Assembly: GCA_018882935.1 (NCBI GenBank)
Contig: VERA01000020.1
Span: 1-38,102 of the forward strand
Direction of reading: 5' to 3'
DNA length: 38,102 bases
Origin: Burkholderiaceae bacterium
GTDB lineage: Bacteria; Pseudomonadota; Gammaproteobacteria; Burkholderiales; Burkholderiaceae_D
Positions 9,101 to 16,077 of this stretch are shown here, in pieces (within the stretch, counting starts at the first letter, position 1; every line of letters begins with the position of its first letter). The notes below the pieces were generated by a model. The model saw nothing but the letters and a program-made list of their open reading frames with translations. It did no database searches and was not told the DNA's origin. A program made the position numbers and the translations under genes.

Positions 9101-9228
9101 TAATTGGTGGGTTGATTACCTCCACGCTGCTGTCGCTGCTGGTGGTGCCAGCGGTGTACACCTTTGTCGATGATATTCAAGGTTGGTTGCGCAGGCTTAC
9201 CCGAACCATTTCGCGTACATCGGATTAA
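6145..9228 (+). CDS. RND efflux pump, inner membrane transporter (HAE1/AcrB-like)
   Basis: The 1027-residue protein has the usual length and order of AcrB-type proton/drug antiporters: TM1 followed by QDFPDIELPIVNV, two large periplasmic loops, and TM blocks after each loop. The proton relay is intact: adjacent aspartates 405-406 in VGVLVDDAIVEIEN (TM4) and Lys920 in IVTKNSILLVDYA (TM10). The start is GTG, overlapping the adaptor stop by four bases. The substrate cannot be inferred; no local regulator is linked, and the nearest upstream genes are a DUF2892 and a MerR-type gene. The 3' end overlaps a convergent small gene by 32 bp. Confidence 0.95.
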   Translation: MNFSALSIRHPVPAILLFALLTLAGLLAFRSNAIQDFPDIELPIVNVVASLPGAAPAQLETEVARKIEGSVATLQGIKNIYTKVLDGQVTVTVEFVLEKNLSDAVNDVRDAVARVRADLPADMRDPSVTKVSTAGRPILTFSVTATPNAAGAVPDVQEISWFIDNTVTKQLLAVKGVGAIKRIGGVTREIRIELDTARMTALRVTAIDVSRRLRQVQQEAPGGRGDISGAEQSVRTIATVKTAAELALMDIPLDDGRRVRLDQIAAVHDSVAEPRAIATQDGQPVVGFEIARTKGFGELMVAEGVRDAVRQLQAAHPQLRIAQVIDNAQPVEENYDGSMLLLYEGAALAVLVVLWFLRDWRATFVAASALPLSVIPTFLAMSWFGYTINTVTLLSLALVVGVLVDDAIVEIENIARHLQMGKTPMQAAFEAADEIGMAVIATTFTLVAVFLPTAFMGGVPGLFFKQFGWTAAVAVLSSLVVARLLTPMMSAYLLKPAKHTQPEDGWLMRTYLGVMRWCLRYRWVTAIASALFFVASLSLVPLLPTGFIPPADRGQTQITVELPPGSTLAETTAAAEQARLAAMKVKGIESIFSSIGGGSSGDAFAPGAAAEARRAVLTLNVIHRDKRRESLQELENQLRAKLDDIPGARFTVGPPDTGVKMQLVLKSDDPSALTTAARAVERELRTLNGIGNINSSASLVRPEIIVRPDAARAADLGVTTASIAETVRVATAGDYDVNLPKLNLSERQVPIRVKLPNDVRADLAALERLLVPGRHGPVMLGTVASISMDSGPAQIDRLNRSRNVTLEVELGGRSLGELNEEARALPSMKNLPPSVTIAELGDAQEMQALFESFGIAMLIGVLCIYGVLVLLFHDFMQPLTILAALPLSIGGAFVGLLVAQKALSMPSMIGLIMLMGIVTKNSILLVDYAILARRAGMARFEALVDACHKRSRPILMTTIAMGAGMLPLALGFGADPSFRSPMAVTVIGGLITSTLLSLLVVPAVYTFVDDIQGWLRRLTRTISRTSD

Positions 9229-9499
9229 GTGCGAGCATATTTAATATGTTTTCCCGCAAATCGGCATCCCGAACAATCAACATACGCGGCCAGTGCGCAG
9301 TCGACTCCAGCCAATAAACCTCTTGCTTGCCAAGGATATACACAATACCCTCGCGCCGAATAGTGCCATCATAAAATGCGTAGGTACGCGCGATTTCAAA
9401 CTCGCTATGAATAAGCGACTTCACCAAGTCAATGTAGGGCTCTCGGACTTTTTGTCCGTCGTACAGCATGGCAAGTAGTGCTGATCGCAGTACGGACAT
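9197..9499 (-). CDS. Small protein of unknown function
   Basis: The 100-residue product contains AFYDGTIRREGIVYILGKQEVYWLESTAHWPRMLIVRD in pieces typical of a compact alpha/beta protein, with no signal peptide and no recognised family. It overlaps the pump gene end by 32 bp tail to tail. The start is uncertain: the ATG at 9499 lacks a good ribosome binding site and an internal ATG lies at 9469. I regard it as a real gene because its composition is protein-like and it fills the space between the pump and the UPF0149 gene. Confidence 0.5.
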   Translation of the reverse strand: MSVLRSALLAMLYDGQKVREPYIDLVKSLIHSEFEIARTYAFYDGTIRREGIVYILGKQEVYWLESTAHWPRMLIVRDADLRENILNMLALNPMYAKWFG

Positions 9500-9634
9500 G
9501 AGGCGAAGATGGGCTGAATACCCGCCCTTTATACACCTTTAAGCAATAATCAAGTTTTTTGGGGCCGTGGCGGGCTTCTTGCTGAAAACAAGACGCTGCT
9601 CGTATCATAGCCGAATCAACTACTTAACCCACTT

Positions 9635-10366
9635 ATGATGAATCTGAGCGAGCCGCTGTCGGATGATGAGATCGACGAGTTAGATCGCATCCTGATAGAT
9701 CAGCCTGGCGATATAGATCCAATGAGCGTCAGCATGCTTGATGGTTTCCTGACGGCTGTTGTCTCTGGCCCGAATACCATCATGCCAAGCATGTGGATGC
9801 CGTGGGTCTGGGATGTGGAGCAGGGCATCTTGCGGCCTAAGTTCCGCTCAGAGCGCGCCGCACAGCGGTTCTATGAACTGGTATTTCGGCACATGAATAG
9901 CATCGCTGCCGAGGTCAGGGAAGCGCCTGAAGATTTCGAGCCGCTGCTGCTCGAAAACCCAAACAACGGCGACCCAGTAACGATTTTGGATGATTGGTGC
10001 ATGGGATTCATGAAAGGCCTGGTGCTTGATATCGAGGGCTGGACACCACTCACGTCAACACACACCGAATGGTTTACGGTACTGAGGCTGTACGGTACCG
10101 AGGATGGGTGGGAAATCCTCGAAGAACAAGCGAACGATCTCGAACAACATCAACGATACGCTGATCAGCTTCCTGAAGATGTCAGAAATATATGTCGATA
10201 CTGGCTGGAACGGAGAGTAAAGGATGCCGCAGAGGGCAAGCTACCCGGTGCGGTCAAGCCTAGTCCCTTGGTGATGGGCGACCGACCGGGCCGCAACGAC
10301 CCTTGCCCCTGCGGATCAGGAAAGAAATTCAAGCGATGCCATGGCTCGCCCGAGCGATTACATTGA
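9635..10366 (+). CDS. UPF0149 (YgfB/YecA) protein with C-terminal SEC-C zinc motif
   Basis: Residues 1-190 match the UPF0149 all-helical domain: [13 protein letters not shown], then [14 protein letters not shown], the WMPWVW block and [11 protein letters not shown]. The C-terminus carries a complete SEC-C zinc motif, [18 protein letters not shown] (about residues 223-240), as found at the end of SecA and in YecA. Cytosolic; YecA-type proteins have been linked to ribosome or SecA association, but the role here is inference. It is divergent from the small gene at 9499 and followed by a convergent hydrolase gene. Confidence 0.9.
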   Translation: MMNLSEPLSDDEIDELDRILIDQPGDIDPMSVSMLDGFLTAVVSGPNTIMPSMWMPWVWDVEQGILRPKFRSERAAQRFYELVFRHMNSIAAEVREAPEDFEPLLLENPNNGDPVTILDDWCMGFMKGLVLDIEGWTPLTSTHTEWFTVLRLYGTEDGWEILEEQANDLEQHQRYADQLPEDVRNICRYWLERRVKDAAEGKLPGAVKPSPLVMGDRPGRNDPCPCGSGKKFKRCHGSPERLH

Positions 10367-10452
10367 ACGTATCCGTATAAATTATCATGCTCGTAGCCGC
10401 ATAAGGCTTGCTGTGACATCGGAAGCGTATTTCACGGCGTGCATTTCTGCTT

Positions 10453-11376
10453 TCAGTTGGCAGAAACAGACTCAGCCGACAAGCTTGAGATGAATGCGTC
10501 AATCAGCTTGGTGGTGGTTTCCGGTTGGTCGACTACAGAGATATGACTGGTGTCGAGTATCTCAAAGCGTCCGTGTGGCAAAGATAAAGCTGCATCACGC
10601 AAGGTCTCGGTGGGGTACATCGCATCAAATCGACCAGCAATACATAGTGTTGGCGCCTTTATGCTTGGCATTCGCGGCGCGAGTGGTTCTCGCTCAAGCA
10701 GCACTGAACGCACTGATAGCGCGAGCGCCGCACCATCCGCAGTGCGCAGATGATGGTAGAACGCGTCAATGATTGGGCCGCCTTGCCGGGATGTCTTAGG
10801 CATGAAAAATGAGCGCGCGACACCTTCTTGATAAACACGGGTGCTGTGCAGCCAGCGAGCGCCCCAGACCACGAATCGATCGCTCAGCTTTAAACCGCGC
10901 TTGTCATTATGAACGGGCGTATTCATCATGACCACCGCTTTCACGCGCGAGGGGTTATCGATCGCGAACTCGCCGGCGACTAAACCCCCCCAGCTGCAGC
11001 CGACAACAATAACCGGCTTGGAAATACCTAATTGATTCAATACATCGGCGACAGCCTGTCCGCACTGCTTCATGCTGAATACAGCGGGAGCCGGCCCGCT
11101 GTCGCCATGTCCGGGCCCATCGATAATCACAAGCCGATGCTGTCCTAGCCAAGATGCAATCGGGGCGTGGTAGATGTGATGGTCGGCCAATATGGAGGGC
11201 CACAGCACAATCGTGTCGCCGCTCGCACCCGTACCAGAATCCCTGACCGCGAGGGCGCCAACGGCAGTGGGTATGCGTCGAGCGGGCGGTACCAGGGCTT
11301 CCATTTTTCTTGCAGATTTTGTCGACATTGAGTCGGCGGATGCATCAGCAGCGTGGGGTTTTGTATCTGGCGTCAT
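10453..11376 (-). CDS. Alpha/beta hydrolase
   Basis: The 307-residue protein shows an intact catalytic triad: nucleophile Ser128 in the elbow GCSWGG, Asp251 in AGRFDAMYP and His278 in DTSHISVV. An oxyanion-type DGPGHGDS loop lies at about 86-93. The first 35 residues are hydrophilic and probably disordered, so translation could begin at a later methionine (residue 17 or 25). It is the last gene of a leftward run (DUF2141, SDR, MBL-fold hydrolase, this gene) with a 38-bp gap. The substrate is not deducible; an ester or lactone hydrolase is the usual expectation for this family. Confidence 0.88.
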   Translation of the reverse strand: MTPDTKPHAADASADSMSTKSARKMEALVPPARRIPTAVGALAVRDSGTGASGDTIVLWPSILADHHIYHAPIASWLGQHRLVIIDGPGHGDSGPAPAVFSMKQCGQAVADVLNQLGISKPVIVVGCSWGGLVAGEFAIDNPSRVKAVVMMNTPVHNDKRGLKLSDRFVVWGARWLHSTRVYQEGVARSFFMPKTSRQGGPIIDAFYHHLRTADGAALALSVRSVLLEREPLAPRMPSIKAPTLCIAGRFDAMYPTETLRDAALSLPHGRFEILDTSHISVVDQPETTTKLIDAFISSLSAESVSAN

Positions 11377-11414
11377 GGCGGTGCTGTCGAAAAATTTCCG
11401 CGGTGTTCTTTAAG

Positions 11415-12512
11415 CTAACGCTCGGCTCGTGCAGCTAGCTTGAGCGTTTGCCCAATCGGAATAGCCGAAAACGCCGTTGCTGGTATACCTTGCGCTTGAA
11501 GCGCGGCCGCAAGTGCGATCGGGGGATCGTCGAGCGCTTCATTCGATAAGCTAAAGGTGCCCCAGTGGTAAGCCACCGATTGCCTTGCTCGCAAATCTTT
11601 GTGGATTTGTACAGCTTCTTCCGGGTCAACGTGTTGGTCTTTCATGAACCAGCGCGGGGCATACGCGCCGATGGGAATGAGTACCAAGTCAAAGCCATGA
11701 GCTGGCTGCCGATCGGCAAACCGTGTCGCAATATCTTGAAAATCACGTGAATAGCTGGTGTCACCGACATGAAAGAAATGGAAATCTTTGGTAAATACGG
11801 CAAAGCCCCCCCATAGCGTATCCATTCGATCTGTCAGGCTGCGACCAGACCAGTGCTGTACCGGGGTTAAAACAATTTCCACCGGTCCCGAGGAAGATTG
11901 CATACGATGTGTTTGCCACCAAGCCAGCTCAACAACATTCGTAATACCCAAGTCTGTAAACCAGGTCTTCACACCCGAGGGCACCACAAACAAAGGTGCT
12001 CCACCGGCTTGCGACGCGAGTGCGCGAACGCTTGCCTCATCAAGATGATCGTAATGGTTGTGCGATATCAGTACCACATCAATATGGGGAAGGTCTTTCA
12101 AGGCGATGCCCGGCGGCTGAGCACGCTTTGGCCCAACCAGAGATAGCGGGGAAGCGCGTTCAGAAAAAATCGGATCGGTCAGCACAGTCAACCCGGCAAA
12201 CTGAACCAGCGCAGTCGCATGCCCGACCCACGTCACTGCAGGTTGCATCAGGCTGCCGGCTTGGCTATTGGCGTGAATGAACGCCAAATCTGCAGTAACT
12301 ATTGGTGTGGGTATCTGTGCTGATTTCGGATGTCCGTCGCGCAGGGCATTCCAGCGCCACTTTAAAAAATCGAACAGACCTGGCGGTTCGAAATTCAGAT
12401 AATTGTTTTGAAATTTGATCGGTTGAGCTTTGAGTGCAACAGGCTGGCTAAAGACAACATGTGTCGTAATCGCCAACGTGGCTATCAGCACGATTATTGC
12501 CAGCTTTGCCAT
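11415..12512 (-). CDS. Exported metallo-beta-lactamase-fold hydrolase, NAPE-PLD-like
   Basis: The 365-residue protein has an N-terminal hydrophobic signal (about residues 1-22). The MBL metal-binding motif HNHYDH follows, with metal ligands at His151, His153, Asp155 and His156. The preceding TWVGHATALVQFAGLTVLTDP and FSERASPLS segments, and the late IPIGAYAPRWFMKDQHVDPEEA block, are typical of the N-acyl-phosphatidylethanolamine phospholipase D / UlaG-like branch. It is probably a metal-dependent phosphodiesterase or lactonase acting outside the cytoplasm; lipid cleavage is inferred from family only. The start is backed by CGGAG upstream of ATG 12512. It lies in an operon with the SDR (29 bp) and the hydrolase (38 bp). 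Confidence 0.85.
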   Translation of the reverse strand: MAKLAIIVLIATLAITTHVVFSQPVALKAQPIKFQNNYLNFEPPGLFDFLKWRWNALRDGHPKSAQIPTPIVTADLAFIHANSQAGSLMQPAVTWVGHATALVQFAGLTVLTDPIFSERASPLSLVGPKRAQPPGIALKDLPHIDVVLISHNHYDHLDEASVRALASQAGGAPLFVVPSGVKTWFTDLGITNVVELAWWQTHRMQSSSGPVEIVLTPVQHWSGRSLTDRMDTLWGGFAVFTKDFHFFHVGDTSYSRDFQDIATRFADRQPAHGFDLVLIPIGAYAPRWFMKDQHVDPEEAVQIHKDLRARQSVAYHWGTFSLSNEALDDPPIALAAALQAQGIPATAFSAIPIGQTLKLAARAER

Positions 12513-12541
12513 TAGAAGTCTCCGATTGTTTTGGCTATTGT

Positions 12542-13345
12542 CTATGTAATGTTGACTGGCTTGAGAAGTCGCTTCGAAATCGCTGCGACAACTGACCTTG
12601 GCGCAAATCGATTACCAAAGATCATGATTTGATTAGCCAGCCCTACCACACGCGTGGTACCACCGTGGGTCAGTAGCGCCACACCCGCCTCTGCAACGCT
12701 ACGAACATTCGTACGGCCTGCTTTCTTGAAATAGTGGCCTTCATCAATCTGTTGCGGCTTGATTGCATCAAAAAAAGCAGTATCGGTAGGCCCGGGCGCC
12801 AGGCAACAAACCCGTACACCAGCATCTTCAAGCTCTTTAGCAATCGCTTCGGATAGGCAAAGAACAAACGCTTTAGAAGCGCCGTAAGCAGCAAAATAGG
12901 GCGTCGCCTGAAACCCAGCCGTTGACGCGACATTCAGAATGGTGCCTGCTCTTCGCTGCTTCATTCTCGCGCCAAAGGCTTGGCAAAGCTCGGCAACCGT
13001 CACTACATTCAGCTGAAGCATTTGTCTGAGCTTTTCAGGAGCGATCTTGACATGCTCTTCCAAAATCCCAAAGCCGGCATTATTGATCAGAATATCAATC
13101 TCAAATTGCTGTGCATCGCAATATGACAGTAACTGCTGTGCGGCCTGCGGCATACTCAAGTCGAGCGCATGCACCAGTATCTCGGCACTGGTTTTTTTTG
13201 CTAGGTCGGCGGCAATCGCTTCCAATCTTTCATTACTTCGGCTAACCAATATCAGACGGTGATTTTGTGTGGCGAGCATTTTTGCCATCTCAAGGCCGAT
13301 GCCGCTACTTGCGCCGGTGAGAAGAATTGTCTTTACTTGTTTCAT
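12542..13345 (-). CDS. Short-chain dehydrogenase/reductase (classical SDR)
   Basis: From the ATG at 13345 the protein has 267 residues with TGASSGIG at 10-17 for NAD(P) binding, NNAG at 88-91, and catalytic Ser141, Tyr154 and Lys158 (YGASK), so it should be active. The basic residues after the second strand (SRSNER) suggest NADP preference. The C-terminal PRSVVAAISKRLL tail resembles DltE/YqjQ-like acyl or ketone reductases. An in-frame GTG at 13393 gives a longer form, which I consider less likely. It lies in a leftward run, 150 bp downstream of the DUF2141 gene. Confidence 0.88.
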   Translation of the reverse strand: MKQVKTILLTGASSGIGLEMAKMLATQNHRLILVSRSNERLEAIAADLAKKTSAEILVHALDLSMPQAAQQLLSYCDAQQFEIDILINNAGFGILEEHVKIAPEKLRQMLQLNVVTVAELCQAFGARMKQRRAGTILNVASTAGFQATPYFAAYGASKAFVLCLSEAIAKELEDAGVRVCCLAPGPTDTAFFDAIKPQQIDEGHYFKKAGRTNVRSVAEAGVALLTHGGTTRVVGLANQIMIFGNRFAPRSVVAAISKRLLKPVNIT

Positions 13346-13495
13346 GGCGATATCGAAAAGTTTGGTTGTACTGAATGGAAGTATGAAAGACACTTTGGTG
13401 GGCGTGCCGAAATCTTGAATATTGAAATTTTTACCTTGAATTTTTGATCTTGAATCTTAGGGAATACATCTAAGTGTGAGCTTACTTGTCCCACG

Positions 13496-13960
13496 CTAAT
13501 ACCGCAGTTTTATCTGAAGTACTTTGTTCTCGGAGGTGCCCACAGAAAAAATCGATTCATCCCATTTCGGCGATGACAGTGCATATGTTTTATTGTTAGA
13601 TACGCCATAGCCCTCGTTAGGTACGCCGACAAAGTTTTTATCGATTCGGCCGTTGCTGTTCTCGTCATGTACAACTGCTACCGCATAGGTACCAGGCTCA
13701 ACATTGGAGAACGTACAGCTCGTGGTTGGGCCAGTAATTGCTGTTTTTATAGTTACGATTCCCTCTCCGTCGGGAAAGTCAGTTGCCTTGGTAAACAAAC
13801 GACAGTTTAGTGTGCCGCGCATATTTTTAAATGACGAAGCCTCGATGGTTACTGTAGAAATGGTTTGGGAATGCGCTTTCACGGCGGGCAAAGATATTGC
13901 TCCTGCGAACAGCACGGAATAAATAACTACGGCATACGGGTAATTTTTTATGCTGCTCAC
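13496..13960 (-). CDS. Exported DUF2141 protein
   Basis: The 154-residue product has a signal peptide (about residues 1-32) and a DUF2141 beta-sandwich with the family hallmark GTYAVAVVHDENSNGRID followed by GVPNEGYGVSNN. Members are periplasmic or secreted; their function is unestablished. The start is GTG at 13960, supported by GAGG eight bases upstream. It is the promoter-proximal gene of the leftward run and faces the double palindrome at 14036-14069. A candidate promoter (14021-14048) would place transcription about 54 nt ahead of the start. Confidence 0.85.
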   Translation of the reverse strand: MSSIKNYPYAVVIYSVLFAGAISLPAVKAHSQTISTVTIEASSFKNMRGTLNCRLFTKATDFPDGEGIVTIKTAITGPTTSCTFSNVEPGTYAVAVVHDENSNGRIDKNFVGVPNEGYGVSNNKTYALSSPKWDESIFSVGTSENKVLQIKLRY

Positions 13961-14020
13961 GGGTGCGCCCTCAACGAGTTCAGAATTCGGTTTGCGATAG
14001 TTAAACTTTCCGATGTAAAG

Positions 14021-14048
14021 ATTACGACGGTTTATTTGACACTGTCAA
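14021..14048 (-). promoter_or_regulatory. Leftward promoter with overlapping perfect palindromic operator
   Basis: TTGACA-C-TGTCAA at 14036-14048 is a perfect 6-1-6 palindrome. Read leftward, its TTGACA (14048-14043) is a consensus -35, followed after 16 bp by CGTAAT (14026-14021, four of six matches to the -10 consensus). It would drive the DUF2141-SDR-MBL-hydrolase run, with a repressor on the palindrome blocking polymerase. The palindrome resembles the site at the TetR gene (18086-18098), which suggests that regulator as the ligand. Confidence 0.65.
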
Positions 14049-14056
14049 CATTAATC

Positions 14057-14085
14057 TTGACGTTGTCATAATTTGAGGGGATGAT
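14057..14085 (+). promoter_or_regulatory. Rightward promoter with overlapping imperfect operator
   Basis: TTGACG-T-TGTCAT at 14057-14069 is a degenerate copy of the same palindrome, centred 21 bp (two helical turns) from the perfect one. Its TTGACG serves as a -35, with GATGAT at 14080-14085 after 17 bp. The arrangement aligns with the TetR promoter at 18086-18114 (TTGACA, 17 bp, AATGAT), including the shared ATCTTGAC and GTCA-AATT context. It should drive the GST-SDR operon. Confidence 0.6.
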
Positions 14086-14103
14086 TCATTCGGTGAGCGC
14101 CGT

Positions 14104-14230
14104 GATGAATAAACCGGTGAGGGTTCTTGTCATCATGGCAAACTCTTTTTGGTATTGCTTGATTCAGTGCGTGCGGCTTTAATCGGGTGAGGTATTACGA
14201 TGGTTCGCCAGAGCGTATTGCCAATAACGC
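14104..14230 (+). pseudogene. Decayed 5' fragment of a TetR-family gene
   Basis: Codons from 14131 read HHGKLFLVLLDSVRAALIG and then stop at 14188-14190. The intact TetR gene (18122-18763) reads HHGNLFSALLDAAEAELIE at the same place: 11 of 19 residues match with no gap. The shared CATCATGGCAA and the distances to CTTGAT and TTAATCG are identical in both copies. An ATG at 14104 matches the TetR start but is out of frame, and similarity fades around TTGCCAA (about 14218-14224), which matches the TetR helix-turn-helix codons. The rest of the gene is gone, replaced by the GST gene's leader. The promoter upstream is homologous too. Non-coding as it stands. Confidence 0.75.
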
Positions 14231-14232
14231 TA

Positions 14233-14266
14233 TACCATCCGTACCTAATTACCATCCGTACCTAAT
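14233..14266 (+). repeat. 17-bp perfect tandem duplication in the GST leader
   Basis: TACCATCCGTACCTAAT occurs twice without a gap (14233-14249 and 14250-14266), immediately before the GGAGG ribosome binding site at 14267-14271 of the GST gene. It marks the junction between the decayed TetR fragment and the GST gene. Confidence 0.95.
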
Positions 14267-14277
14267 GGAGGTTATCC

Positions 14278-14886
14278 ATGATTCTTCACGATCTCACCCC
14301 AGGCATGCATCCACGCCGTGTGCGGATCTTTTTGGCAGAGAAGGGCGTGTCCATCGAGCGCCGCGAGGTGGATGCCGCAGGCGGCGCTAACGCGGCGCCC
14401 GATTTTATTCGTCTGAATCCCCTCGGCAAGTTGCCGTTACTCGAGCTTGATGATGGCAGCACGATTGCCGAATCGCTGGCGATCTGCCGTTATCTGGAAG
14501 CGCTCTATCCTGATCCACCGCTGATAGGCCGCACGCCACGTGAAGCAGCTCATATCGACATGTGGGCTTTACGGATGGACCATGAACTGTCGCAAATGAT
14601 TGCGCTGGTGTTCATACACAGCAGCGACTTCTACCGAGGTCGTGTTGAGCAAATACCGGAGGTGGCCAATTGGTCGCGTGGCCGCGCGCTACAGACGATG
14701 TCTTGGTTGGATAGCGAACTGGCCAGACGCCGCCATATCGCAGGTGAGGATTACTCCATAGCTGACATTATTGCGCAGTGTGCCTTTGTTTTGGGTAAGG
14801 CAGTAGGCCTGCGCATTTCTCCTGAATTGGCGCATCTGTCGCGCTGGTTTTCAGAGGTAACAGCCCGACCAACGGCGCGGGCCTGA
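14278..14886 (+). CDS. Glutathione S-transferase family protein
   Basis: This 202-residue protein has a thioredoxin-fold N-terminal domain (residues 1-78). The GST hallmarks are RRVRIFLAEKG, NPLGKLPLLELDDG and the ES pair in TIAESLAICRYLE that binds the glutamyl part of glutathione. An all-helical C-terminal domain follows, including YSIADIIAQCAF, the N-capping box region. The active-site segment TPGMHPRRV lacks a cysteine, so a Ser/Thr or structural role is likely. Expected activity is glutathione conjugation or isomerisation in the cytosol. A strong GGAGG precedes the start. It forms an operon with the SDR 22 bp downstream, behind the operator region at 14036-14085. Confidence 0.9.
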   Translation: MILHDLTPGMHPRRVRIFLAEKGVSIERREVDAAGGANAAPDFIRLNPLGKLPLLELDDGSTIAESLAICRYLEALYPDPPLIGRTPREAAHIDMWALRMDHELSQMIALVFIHSSDFYRGRVEQIPEVANWSRGRALQTMSWLDSELARRRHIAGEDYSIADIIAQCAFVLGKAVGLRISPELAHLSRWFSEVTARPTARA

Positions 14887-14908
14887 GCTCGGCTTACAGG
14901 AGGAAATC

Positions 14909-15637
14909 ATGTCCAAGCAAGGTGTGTGCTGCGTCATCGGTGCCGGCGATGCCACCGGGTCGGCGGTTGCCCGTCGCTTTGCACAGGCGGGTTATACGGT
15001 GTGCGTCGCACGAAGAAACGAGAATGCCCTGCAGCCGCTGGTTAAACAGATTGATGCGCAAGGTGGGCGAGCCATTGCGTTTGGTCTCGATGCACGGCGC
15101 GAGGATCAAGTCATCAGCATGTTCAATCGTATCGAATTGGAAGTCGGACCTATAGAGGTCGTTATATTTAATGTGGGAGGTAATGTTCGTTTTCCGATTT
15201 TGGAGACCACAGCGCAAAAGTATTTCAAGGTTTGGGAAATGTGCGCGCTTGCAGGTTTCCTGGTAGGGCGAGAAGCGGCACGCGTCATGCTCAATCGGGG
15301 TCACGGCACATTATTGTTTACCGGTGCGACGGCAAGTCTGCGCGGCGCAGCGGGCTTTGCTGCATTTGCAGGCGGCAAGGGGGCGCTACGTGCGCTGGCG
15401 CAATCGATGTCGCGCGAACTCGGGCCCCGGGGAATTCATGTCGCGCACATTATCATCGACGGTCTGATTGATACCGCCTTCGCGCGAGAACATTTCGCGC
15501 AGCGCGTTGCCGATGCCGGGCCCGATGGCATCCTGAGTCCTGACCATATTGCCGAGGCGTACTGGTGGTTACATCAGCAGCCGCGCGATGCGTGGACCTT
15601 TGAGCTGGACCTGCGACCATCGGTAGAGCAATGGTAA
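14909..15637 (+). CDS. SDR-family protein lacking the catalytic Ser and Tyr
   Basis: The 242-residue protein keeps the Rossmann motif IGAGDATG (10-17) and the basic pair ARRN after the second strand. Where YxxxK should be, it has FAGGK (Phe153, Lys157), and position 140, where the catalytic serine is expected, is alanine within FTGATAS. Classical hydride transfer with Tyr is therefore unlikely without a substitute residue. The same F variant occurs, as I recall, in a widespread SDR subfamily with FTGATASLRG, so it is not a random mutation. AGGAGG lies before the ATG. Second gene of the GST operon. Confidence 0.88.
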   Translation: MSKQGVCCVIGAGDATGSAVARRFAQAGYTVCVARRNENALQPLVKQIDAQGGRAIAFGLDARREDQVISMFNRIELEVGPIEVVIFNVGGNVRFPILETTAQKYFKVWEMCALAGFLVGREAARVMLNRGHGTLLFTGATASLRGAAGFAAFAGGKGALRALAQSMSRELGPRGIHVAHIIIDGLIDTAFAREHFAQRVADAGPDGILSPDHIAEAYWWLHQQPRDAWTFELDLRPSVEQW

Positions 15638-15673
15638 ACGCGATGTAGAAGCGTGAACGGCAATCTTCCTGGT

Positions 15674-16033
15674 CTACTTTTCTACGATTTGTGTCTTGCT
15701 CTTTTTCAGGTATTTACCGACCTCATTGAGGTCTGCTTCACTCACGCCGTGATCGCGGAGTACAGTCAGCATGATCTCTGTACTGAGCTCATAGGCGGTA
15801 CTGGTGATGCCTAAGCCGGAATGAAGCGTTTTCATACTTTTTCCCAACCATTGTTCGGGCGTTTTCCCAAGCGCCATAACGACGAAGGTAGTGTGATGAA
15901 TCAAAAAAATTTCTTTAGATTTACCTGTGAAGTAGCGTCGTAAATTGGGATGTCTGGAAAATTTGGTCGCAAAATCTCGCACAACCAGCGTTACAAATGG
16001 AGCGCCACCGTATTTGTCGAACAAAGTTTCCAT
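15674..16033 (-). CDS. Truncated-haemoglobin-like globin (group 1 type)
   Basis: From the ATG at 16033 the protein has 119 residues, the length of truncated globins. It begins METLFDKYGG with the family's Tyr-Gly-Gly start, followed by FVTLVVRDFATKFSRHPNLRRYF (helices B-C region), and has a likely proximal haem ligand His71 in MKTLHSGLGI. The pair His46-His47 lies in the distal helix region. Roles in this family are O2/NO binding or NO detoxification. An in-frame TTG at 16057 would add eight residues and is less likely. It converges with the SDR gene and follows the small HTH gene on the same strand (44-bp gap). Confidence 0.82.
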   Translation of the reverse strand: METLFDKYGGAPFVTLVVRDFATKFSRHPNLRRYFTGKSKEIFLIHHTTFVVMALGKTPEQWLGKSMKTLHSGLGITSTAYELSTEIMLTVLRDHGVSEADLNEVGKYLKKSKTQIVEK

Positions 16034-16077
16034 AGGTCCCAATATGTCGACATGCAAGGTTCACTGTTTAATTGCAT

